A stretch of DNA of 64,000 nt from NCBI GenBank assembly GCA_036245805.1, contig BTRK01000003.1, forward strand, positions 17,524,464 to 17,588,463, in the 5' to 3' direction. Every line of letters starts with the position of its first letter. Position 1 is the stretch's first letter. This document shows, in pieces, positions 11,304 through 23,300 of the stretch. The notes below the pieces were generated by a model. It saw only the letters and a list, made by a program, of their open reading frames with translations, searched no databases and was not told the origin of the DNA. The position numbers and the translations under genes were made by a program. Source of the DNA: Pristionchus mayeri. Taxonomy: Eukaryota > Nematoda > Chromadorea > Rhabditida > Neodiplogasteridae.

Positions 11304-14300
11304 ATGCTGCGGCACTCGATCTTGCTGCTGGTTTGCTTACTGGCTGCGGTCGCAGCGCATGGTCATCGATTTGGACGTCATCATCATCATCGATCTGGAC
11401 ACGATCACAGCGGGAAGAGTGGCTCGAGTGAGCAGCCAACGAACTGCGAAGTGGTTGGTCAATCGATATTTCAGATGTATTTCGTAAATTAATGATGTAT
11501 TCATAGGATTGTGTTAGGTTATCGGTTGGTGTCAATGCTGAGTAAATAATTGTTGAGTTATGTTGCAACCAAAATTTGATCAATATTAAACTGGGAAAAG
11601 ACCAGGGAAAAGGGAAGTAGTTGGAATTTCGGAACTCACCCTCTCCTTGAGCAATCAAAGTTGGAGGTTATGAGAAGTAGCCTGCGCCAATCGGAGAGGA
11701 ATCGTCTGACTCTCTCCAAACCGCACTCTCTCTCGTCGATCAGAATGGGCGAGAGAGTGTGTGATATGGAGAGAGCGAGAACATGGGATCAGTATCACCT
11801 ATAGTGACAGTTCAATGAGAAAACCTACAGTGACAGTTCAATTTTATCATGATCAAACTCTAAACATTATTAGATTTGATTTTCCCGTAGCTTTGTCGTC
11901 TACATCAGAAAGGCATCGGCACGATGCAATTTCAAGCAAGGCTGAAACATATAATACAATATTTCAGGCCGAGTGCAACTCGAACTCTTACTGCAAGAAG
12001 AATTACCCTGGATCGCACTGCTCCAATGGCTGTTGTGTCGTGAATGTCGACCCGTATGTTTGGTTGATTAAAAGAGGTTTAAAAATTTATTAACTTTTCA
12101 TTATTTTGTTCCAATGTAAATGTCCTTATGTTTCACCATTGCATGGTGTTTCATCTATAAGTTATTTTAATGGAAGCATCGGGTGTAACAATTATAAATA
12201 CCTTTGCAAATCCAGGAAGCCGCTCGTCTTACCTCCCAAGCCTAGACCGGACGGAGGATTTGAAAGGGAGGTCAGGGAGGAGGTCACCTACTGCAAGGAT
12301 CTACACGCGGGTGAGGACAGAGAGATCAAAGTAGATATAGCTGGGAAGAAGTGACTATCTTCATGAAGTGCGCTCTCTCATCGATCAGACCTTCACGAAA
12401 ACATGCAGAATTAGGATAGTCATTTCTTGGTCGCCTGAAGAACAGAGGTTTCACTTAGAAAACTTTGCCGTTAATCCACACTGAAAATCGATATGTTTCA
12501 AAAGACTATCATATTCGAAATGGAGAGGAGTAATCAGTAGTGATTCGCATCCTGATTTGGAAAAAAATACAAAACCAAAACATCTCAGAGTTCTAAGATT
12601 AGAGTTCAACGATCGCCCTCTCAGACATCGTTCTCGTAATCGACGCCTCGGCATCCATCACTGCATCAATTTTCAACTCGCACACCAAGCGATTCGCCAA
12701 GGTAAATCGATGTTTAGGGAAATCGATAATTTTGATTTTAAAAATCAATAATTTCAGGCTGTCGTGGAACGATTTGACGTAGAAGAGACGAGGACGAGAA
12801 TTGGATTAGTGGTGAGTCAGAGGAGAGATCAAAGATCAAAGATCACATCGTTCAGGCGTATTCTGCCACTGTCTACTACACACTGCCGTTGACAGAGTGC
12901 GGAGACGTCGCTTGCCTGATGTCGGCCATCGACGCTCTCTCTTATGCTGCGGTGAGATATCAAACATCAAAGATCATGATAGCTTGAAAGTAATAGCTAA
13001 TTGCTTCTGACCTCAAGTCTCCCTTGAACATTAGGAATCAAGTCCATCGAAAGTTTCATGTTTTCCTGCTAAACTGAAGTTGAACTGAAGTTAAATGTGA
13101 GGAAGGAGATCAAAGATCAGACATCAATCACTTCTGCAGGGTGGCACGTGCACGGGAGACGGCATCGCGGCTGCGACGGAGATGCTGAAGAAGGCGACGC
13201 CCGTTGAAGGGGTGAGCAGAGATCAGAGATAAAACATCAACGAAGGATAATGAATTTCAAGAATCTAAGTGCTGTACTTATCAAAAATATGGCAAACCTG
13301 GGTAATAAGTTCAATAATGTAATGTCCTTCATCTCAGAGAATTACCTTCATCTCAGAGCTGCCCATATAGAAAACAACTACGAATTATTTCGTGAACATC
13401 ATGAACCGAATCTGCTCGTGATCTTTGCAAAAGAGAAAATCTGACAGCGTCGAATAGAAAAGTTATAAGGAGTGAAATGGAATAGGTTTCGAGATTAAAT
13501 AAAGAGCAGCATGCAAGAATGGGTTCGATTTCTGGGACTCCCCTCTTCTTCAAAAAACAAAAAAAATAATTAATTAGACAGGAAAGATGATGAAGTCGGG
13601 ATAAACACAATGTTTTTTTTCTCTCGATAGACGGACAGATTTTCGAAACAGCTAACTCCTCATTTTGAAAGCATGAAAAAATGCATTTTGACGACAGCTC
13701 AAAAAATGGAGATCATAGGGATATGTGTCGTCTATGTCAATTTCAACAAGACGACGTTTCCCTCGACTTCACCACGCCTAATCTCCGGCTTCCAGGAAAC
13801 GAATCGCACTCGCTCCATCATCGTGATCACCGACGGCCACGAGGAGTGCGGATACGGACCATCGACGGTCACGAAGAGATGTAATGAAGCCAGAGCACTG
13901 GGTGAGAGATATCAGAATTAGTCAAAGATCAGAATTCGGAATGAAAAAATGTCTGTACGTGAGAAGTTGAACATTTTTCGCCTCTTTTAGATATTTTTTG
14001 ACCACTTTCTACTTTGGGACAGCCGACTGACTCGGACAGTCGATTGGGCAGTTTTTGCCATCCCTTATCAGAATAGAGATGGCGTGTTTTATCACTTGAT
14101 GCAAATAAGTGAGCATGAAGAAATTGTAATACATAAATGCAGTTGAAAAAATCGAAATTCCCTACAGACATCGAACTCTTCGCGGTTGCCGTCGGAACGA
14201 AAACATTCTACAACAAGGTGAAAAATAACAAATCAATAAAAACAATACAAATAACATCAATAAAAACAAATACAGCCTGCCGGAATCGCCGACTTGGAGG

Positions 14301-17300
14301 CCATCAGCGGAGGCGATGACAGCAAGCGATTCGTCGTCGATAAATACGAGGTGAGGACCGTGACGCTCCACGCTTCACGCGACGCGGCTACAGTAATTAT
14401 CGATTGATTCAGGCGCTCGACAGCGTTTTCGTCGAGAGACTACAACGACAGGTGTGCTCGACCTCCTGGCAAGGGCAGGGAAGATGCGAGAAGGTGAGGA
14501 GGAGAGACGAGTTTGGCATTTTCTGGAGTTCATGCTTTTCTTTCAGCATTGTACGCTATTTTGCGTGCCTAAGATCATAGAAAAACCAAAATTCCGAATA
14601 AGAAATTCCTTCATGAGATATGCCGAGTTATAATCTGTCAGGCAGAAAGATGGGGAAGGCAGAAATGAGGAGAAGGGTTTACGACCGTTTCAGGAGTGCT
14701 ACACTAATTCTTACTGTGGCAAGGCTCAGCGGGGCTTCGTCTGCCGCAATGGATGCTGCGTCGATGGAAAGACTGAGTTAGAGTGATTTGTATTCAACGA
14801 GAGTGTAATTGTAATCGTTTGTATTTTCGTTGCGAGGTAATTGAACATCTTGCGAAACGCAAAAGAAATTAAAAAATAGAAATGACAAATTCAACTTGTA
14901 CGATTCCGAAAAAGCGCGCGTTTTCTAAAAGAATAATCATAATTCCACGCATTTCTATCAAATTTCTAAAACCTAGAAGCATAGTTCGCCACGTTAAGCT
15001 GTTTTATGGCTTGTAATAGTTGATATTTTCTTCCTCAGGACTCCCGATCCGATCATCACCAACGAGTGCACCTTCATGGCAGCTGACGTCATTTTGGTAA
15101 ATAGTGAATTAATTAATTAAAATGTGATACAAAATCAAATTGTAATTAAAGGTAATCGACGGCTCGGGCTCGATCACCGCCCCGATCTTCAACTCGCACA
15201 CAAAGAACTTCGTCAAGGTGCGTACATTATCCCGTGGTGTGATGAAGTGAAACGTCGCATATCGAAAAATCGACAGTGATTTCTACAATTAGGAAAAGAC
15301 AGAAACCCGTTCACTTCAGGAGCTCATTTCTCGATTCACCATCGGCTTCACGCGCACGCGTGTCGGTATTGTGGTAAGTAGTGTGGTAAACGTCGCCTGT
15401 TAAATAATTAACAGCGAAGGCTCGATTAGTAAACGACAGAAAGGAATGCACCATCTCAGGCCTACTCGTCTTCGATCTACTTCACCGTCTCCCTTGAAGA
15501 GTGCGCCGACCAAGCTTGCCTGATCTCCAAGATCGACAACCTCAACTATCCCGCGGTTCGATCTTTGGTCTTTGGTCTCGAAGTGAATTTTGATCTTTCA
15601 GGGAGGCACCTGCACCGGCAACGCCATCGCCACGGCAGCGAACATGTTCGAGTACGCGACGACTGCTGAGGGCAAGGTGCCTGGTGTGGTGTGGTGAAAC
15701 GTCGCCTGTTCAAAATTCGACAGAGATGGATGAAGTTAGCAAACGGCAGAAATCAATCTGCACTTAGGCGCGTCCCAAAGTTCTGATCGTGATCACTGAC
15801 GGACAAGAGGAATGCGGAGGAGGCGCATCGACGGTGGCCAGTCGAAGCAAGGTTGCCAGAGATGATGGTGAGCAGTATCTTGTGAAAACTAGTGGGCAAC
15901 TACGCCTCTCCAAACGTTAAAATATGGTCCCGAAAATTTAGAAACAATTTCCCGATTGATTACCAAAATGCGGCAAAATCATGGCTCTCACGCCGCGTCT
16001 GAACCAACGCTAGGCATCGATACATTGTACTAATTGCCTAACGAAATCATGACTCTGACCCTGCATCTGACACATCGCGACTGGTTACGGCAGGTCTCAG
16101 TTACTGTAGGAGTTAAGTATTGATGTTTTCCGTACATCCTCCGACGAAATCATAAGTCTGACACAGCGTCTGACCCACGGCCACGGGTTACGGTAGCGGT
16201 TACGGTAGCTTTCGCTTACGCTACGAGTACGGTATCGATGATTTCCATCCATCCTCTGATGAAATCATGAATCTGACCCAAGGTCAGACCCAGCTCCAAC
16301 GCTCCGATCTGCTCCAACGCCACTTCCAGGTTACGGTACACAGACGGAAATAGACACACCATATTTATGGTCGTAAAAATTTTTCTTGTGGAAATTTTTG
16401 AAACCTTTTTCGTCTGCTGGCCTTGTATTTTAATTGCACAGAAACTATCAAAATCCCATTCGAATCGAAAGCGCCAGACACAAAAAGCTTTCAGATTATT
16501 GTAAATGTTGCAACTAGTGGGCAACTACGCCCATCTCAACATGAACGTGTTAAAAAAAATGTACGATTAATTACAAAAATGCCGGCAAAATAACGGATTT
16601 TTTGCATCCATCCTCCGACGAAATCGTGAATCTGACCCAAGGTCTGACCCAGCGCACTGAGTTACGGTAGGCTTTTGTTACGTTAATATTACTGTATCGA
16701 TGATTTCCGTAAATCGTCCGATGAAATCATGAATCTGACACACCATCTGACCCAACGCCACTTCGGGTTACGGTACACGGACGGACATAGCAACACCATA
16801 TTTGTGGTCGTACAAATTTTTCTTCTGGAAATTTCTGAAATCTTTTTCGTCTGCTGACCTTGTATTTTGATTGCACAGAAACTATCAAAATCTCGCTCGA
16901 AACGAAAGCGCCAGTCAAAACCCCTTTCAGTTTATTGTATATTTAGCAACTAGTGGGCAACTACGTCTTTTCTAAATTTTTGATGATCCCGGAATGTTCC
17001 GAAAGTATTCCCCAATTGATTACACAAATGCTGGAAAAATCATGGTTCTTACGCTGCGTCCGTCCCATCGCTAGAGGTCACGGAATGGGGGATGGGTTCG
17101 ATGTTTTGCATTCGTCCTCCGACGAAATCATGAATCTGACCCAACGTCTGACCCAGCGCACTGGGTTACTGTAGGCTTTGGGTATTGTTGTATTACGGTA
17201 TCGATGATTTCCATCAATCCTCCTATTTTTCTTCTGGAAATTTCTGGAATCTTTTTCGTCTGCTGACCTTGTATTCCGGATGGGGACATACTTTCAAAAT

Positions 17301-20300
17301 CTCGCTCGAAACGAAGGCGCCAGTCAAAAACCCTTTCAGTTTATGGTATATGTAGCAATTAATTGCTTCTCAAGAAATGATTCTCTCCATTCTCTGTGCT
17401 ACACACCGAGTTAATAGATCCATTTCTTGCGAAGCCAGCCCTATCATGAGACGGTGCGATTGCAAATTCTGTTATTATTATTTTAACTTTTTGAAAATCC
17501 ATTGCAGGCATCGAGATGTTCGCTGTCGCCGTTGGAACCAACACTTTCTTGAAGAAGGTTAAACATTTATTTTAACATGTATTTAATTGTTTTAAATTTA
17601 ATATTTAAATGATCTCAGCCCGCCGCCATAGCTGACCTCAAGGCAATCTCTGGCAGTGACGAATCGAGACAGTTCATCGCAGAGAATTATGCCGTAAGTA
17701 GCATCATGTGGACAAAAAAAATTTTATATGAATTTATTGTTGTTTTGGATTAGACCAAACCTATCTGGCTGTAATTGTGGACTGTTTTATCATTCACACT
17801 CAAAGATCATCTGAAACTCAAACAATTTAACCCAAATATTCTGAGAAAAACATAAGCTATCAACTAAACAAAGAATGAGCGCTTGGACGCTTCCTTGAGT
17901 GGCCGGATGGTCTAGGGGTATGATTCTCGCTTCGGGTGCGAGAGGTCCCGGGTTCGAATCCCGGTTCGGCCCAGATTTTTTGCATTTCCTCCATTTCAGT
18001 CACTCGACTACTCCTTCGTCGACAACCTCCAGCGTGAAGTGTGCACAACAACGGCGGTTGAGGAAATCGATAAATCAGAGTGTCAGGTATACTGCTTATT
18101 TTTAGTTTATGGAATATTTCTTGGAATATTTACTAGAGACCGCCCGCGGATTGACGAAATGGATATTGAAATTAATAGACGAATGGGTCAATCGACTATC
18201 CTTTGTTAGACGATTGACGAGTCGATTTGTCACGTCAGCAATTGACTAGTCCAAATTCATTCCATTTTCTCCTTTTCGAATGGAGCGGTCCGCTCCCCAT
18301 TATATCCTTTTGGCCAAATGGATAAATAGTCGATTGAGAAACGGATAATTTCATTATCCGATTGAGGAACTAGTCGATTGAGTGATCAGTCGATTGACGA
18401 AATGGATAGAATTAATTAAATTTCTCTTCATTCTGCTATGGTATAAGCGGTTTGGCCGGTCTCTAATATTTACCACCCTATCACAAAACTCGTTTCAATT
18501 CAATGCATATTAATTATCGATATGTTTCATAGATTATTAATATTCAAACACTAGACAGTTATTTGGTGATTGAAGAGATTGAGTGTGCAATAAAAAAACA
18601 ATACATTTCACCGATCAAGTTAAAGTTCAGAAGAATATCTCCGATCTGCTAATCCATGATTTTTGAGCTCTCTAAGTAGACGTCAATACTCTCCAGATCG
18701 AATGCCGCACGACTTCCTTCTGTCGTCGCAAGAACAAGCTCACCGAGTGCAGCAACGGCTGCTGCGTTAAGAGCGATCGCGAGTGAGCGAGTCGTGTTTG
18801 ATATTTTGTTTGTCCAAGTGTAAAATAATATCATTTACAGATCAAAACGATCCAAAGCATTAAATAAATTGGACTGAGATAAGGCATAATTTACGAAAAC
18901 ATTTACTCTTCAGCATTGACGAGAACAAGATCATCCGTCCGCCGCGCGCCATCACCTACTGCTACGGGCTGCACGCTGGTGAGAGAGTGATCCTTGATCT
19001 TTGACGCCTAATCGCTCTACTAAAAGCAGGCTCACAACCACTTTAAATGCACTTGGAGGATATTCTGAATCATTTATTTTTTTAGTTTCGTAGATCTTGA
19101 ATTCAAATGTGCTTCAGAAATATTTTATACTCGATCTGGTTAAATTTATTCAGTAGTTACTTCTCTGCTAGACAACTAATATTACCAAACTGAACAGGAT
19201 CAGTACTAATGCCAGTCGAGAAAGTTAGAAACAAAAGATCAAAGGTATTTTCGCAGACATCGTCCTCGTCATTGACGCCTCGGGATCGATCACTGCACCC
19301 ATCTTCAACTCGCAAACCAAGGTTTTTATCTTTTATTCAATTTTTAATATTTATATAATTAATTAAGATTATAATAGTAACTTCTTTAGATGTTCGCCAA
19401 GTCTCTCATCGCTCGCTTCGATGTCGGCCAGCTCAAGACAAGAATTGGCATTGTGGTATGATTTACCCGCATAATATTATCGTTTGATTATCGTTTGGAC
19501 CATTCACCTTGAATTGTCGCAATGCAAATATTTGATTTGCCTACTTTTCATCGTTAGTTTGATGAACAGTAAACACAATTGCATACTTCGTGTTAAACAA
19601 GAAACGTAAAATTCCGGTTCAGGCCTACTCTGCGTCTGTCTACTACACTCAGGAAGTAACTGAGTGCTCGGACGTCTCCTGCCTCTACGCGAAGATCGAC
19701 AAGCTCAACTACCCTGCTGTGCGCTGATCTTTGATCTTTGCCATTATGAATAGCCGAAGAGAGCTGGGTGTTAGACCATCCAATGTTTCGACTTATGTTT
19801 CACAATCATATCTTATATTCGAGTTTGTTAAGTTTACCTAATGGTTGCTTTCCTCGAAACGGAATAATTTTAATTAAATCATTAATTAAATGGAATTATA
19901 CACGTTTGATCTTTGAACCTTCTGCAGGGCGGCACATGCACTGGAAATGCCATCGCTAAGGCGAATGAGATCCTCGTACGATCGAAAGCTCCCAACTTCT
20001 ACGTGAGGGATAACAAACTATTAGTATTCGTCGCTTGCCGTAATTTCAGTGAGACGACTTTTACTAGGACACGCCACATAGAAGAGACCATTCGATTATT
20101 CAGGAGCGCAATCGCGCACGCGTTATCATTGTGATCACTGACGGGCACGAGGAGTGCGGAGGCGGTGCGTCTACCGTACCCGCGAAGAGCGATGCCGCGC
20201 GAGAGAACGGTATCGAGTACTGAATTTAAGGATTCATAACATTCGGATTCATAACATTACAGACATCGAGCTTTACGCTGTCGCTGTAGGAGACACCTTC

Positions 20301-23300
20301 AGAAACAAAGTAGTGTAACGGGGAATTCGTCGCCTGTCAATTTTGACAGTAGGACATTTCCTATACTACACCACGGGAATTGTCCTGCTCAGGTCGTCCA
20401 AACTCGATATTGCAGCCCGCAGCTATCGCCGATCTCAATGCAATTGCTGACAACGATGAGGACAACAAGTTCTTCGCCAACGACTACAACGTGCGTGGTG
20501 GTGTGGCGCAGTAGTAATCGTCGTCACTATTTTGACAGGGCGACTTTTATTTTGCCCACACCACTCCTAATTACAGGCACTGAACAGCTCGTTCGTCGAG
20601 CGTCTCCAGCGAGAGATCTGCTCCGACGAGTTCATCCGATGGGGCAGGGAGAACTGCGAGGTACGATAGTGGTGCGGCCGGTGGGAATCATCGCTTGTTG
20701 AATTTTCGACAAATCGATTATTAGGAAACGACAGAAAGGAGCGCGCACCATATTACAGATAGAGTGTCGCACGGATGGGTTCTGCGATCGCAAGAAGGCA
20801 GGCTCAGTTTGCCGTCACGGCTGCTGCGTCGCCAAGGACACCATGTGAGTGAGAATTACTCGGTGGTGTGCACACTGGGAAACGTTGCCTATCGAAATTT
20901 TCACTGCAGAAGTGCAGATTGGGGAAATGACAGAACGGTGAACTGTTTTCAGCACGCCCATCGAGCCGATATTCGTGACCGAGTGCAAGTACGCCAGCGT
21001 GGATGTCGTTCTGGTGAGATGGTGGTGTAGTGCTAGGAAACGTCGCTTGTTGAAAAATCAACCAAATCAGCGACAATTGGGAAAACACAGAATCATCCGC
21101 ACGCAGGTGATCGACGCTTCCGGATCGATCACCGAGCCCATCTTCAACTCGTACACGAAGAGCTTCGCGAAGGAGCTGATCGATCGCTTCGTCGTCTCCC
21201 CGACGCGCTCTCGAGTCGGCATCGTGGTGCGTCTGTTAGGATTCGTCGCCTGTCAAAAAATCGACTAGATTGAGAGTTTTGGGAAACAGCAGAGACGAGC
21301 GCACCATTCACAGGTGTATGCTGGATCGGTGTTCATGACGCAAGGCATCACCGAGTGCTCTAATCGTGACTGCCTGAAGAATAAGATTGACTCGATCAAG
21401 TACCCTGCTGTATGATTTTCGAAATTAATTAATTTTGATTAATAAATTAATTAATTACGATAATTACTTCAGGGAGGAACGTGCACTGGAGATGCGATCG
21501 GCAATGCGACGGAGTTGCTGCTAGCCGTGAACTCTCCCGATGGACAGGTTCGTAGTGTAGTCAGTAGGAAACGTCGCCAGTCGAAATTTCGACAGAGATG
21601 GGATTAGTAAAAGTAAGAAACATCCGCACACTACAGCCCCGTCCTCGCGTGATCATCGTAATCACCGACGGGCATGAGGATTGCGGCATCAACGGCAAGA
21701 GACAAGAAGGACCGTCTACCGTACCCGCGAGGACCACCGCCTCACGGGCACAGGGTATCGTCGCCTGACTTATTAGTCGGGAAAACAATGTTGGTTGCAG
21801 GAATCGATCTGTTCGCTGTCGCCGTTGGAACCGACACCTTCCTGACCAAGGTGAGCAAAACAACGAAAACAACAGCAACAACAACAACAAATATCAAAAT
21901 CATATCATTTCCAGCCTGCGGCCATCGCCGATCTCAACGCGATCTGCAACAACAATGAGGATCACAAGTTCATCGCCAAGGATTACGCAGTGTGTTTTAC
22001 GATATTCTCATTTTTAGTTGTTTTTTATTTTCAAAAAACATTTTCTAAAAATTAAAAATTGGCAGTCTCTCGACTACGCCTTCGTGGACGATCTGCAGAA
22101 GGAAGTTTGCTCGACGACCGTGAAGCCAGGATTGAAGAATTGCACGGTACTTATTTACACTAAAAAGCAATGCCGAATAGAAATTAATCGAAGGGCGGAA
22201 CAAAATTTTCGTATGGTGAAAGTGTCACTTTGAGGATCCATGCACTCTTTCATTCCATGCATTCTTTCGTGTTACCCCTTCTTTAATACCTATCTCATTA
22301 CAGGAAGAGTGCAGGTCGGACATGCAATGCGCCGAGTTCAAATCGGGAACGAAGTGCCTCAACGGATGCTGCAAAGTTCCGTGAGTTGAATTACCCAGGG
22401 TGTCTTCGATGATGTTTCAAATCGGAATCATTTCAGGGTCGTGCCCAATCCCGGTGCGTTCGAGGCTTCTTTTTCTAACCTCTTTCTAACCTCTACATAA
22501 TTTAAATAATTATGTTTTATGATATAATTAAAAAATTACGCGAACTAATCACAGAATGCGTGGACAAGAAGGAGACCTCGTGGTGCGAGGGCCAGAAGAA
22601 TGCTTCGCTAACGGTGAAGGGAGTTGCGGCTGGATGCGCTCTTGAGGACGTGAAGAAGGACTGTCCGAAGACCTGCGGAGAGTGCACTTCTGTGTGAGTA
22701 GCAATAACAATAACAATAATAATAATAATAACAACAACAATCACAACACGCCCATTGCAGAGTCGTGCCCGGGCAGCCGAGTACGTCACTTCAACGATAT
22801 TTATTTGAATGATTTTTGAAAATATAAATAAATTAAATTCAGAGTGTGCTGATAAGAAGTCCTCCTCCTGGTGCAGATCGAACCTCAGCAACTGTCATCG
22901 TGGACCCTTCCAAGTGGGCGTTAATCATGATTTGTGTACACCAGGAGCAAGTAAACGACTTATTAACCAATGATTCTCAACTCTAGCACAAATTAGTTGT
23001 ATGCTATCTTTAAATTTAGTCCGAAATGAGTCACAAAATTGGGCTAATTATTCCCATAAACTCTCATATTTCTAGGCTCGGATGCGTATCAACTGCGCCA
23101 AGACCTGCGTCTACTGCAACGATGATGGGTGGGTTTTAAATTAGAATGGCGAGGCAGGAAAGCATCTTCAATTTGTTTCATCTATCTAGTGCCAGATCAG
23201 TGAGAGAAAACGCAGAATTATAGTTCGTAATTCGGGTAACGGTCTCTTCATTTTACACACTCTCTCGACCGGTTGAACGGCGAGAGAGTGTGTAGCATGA

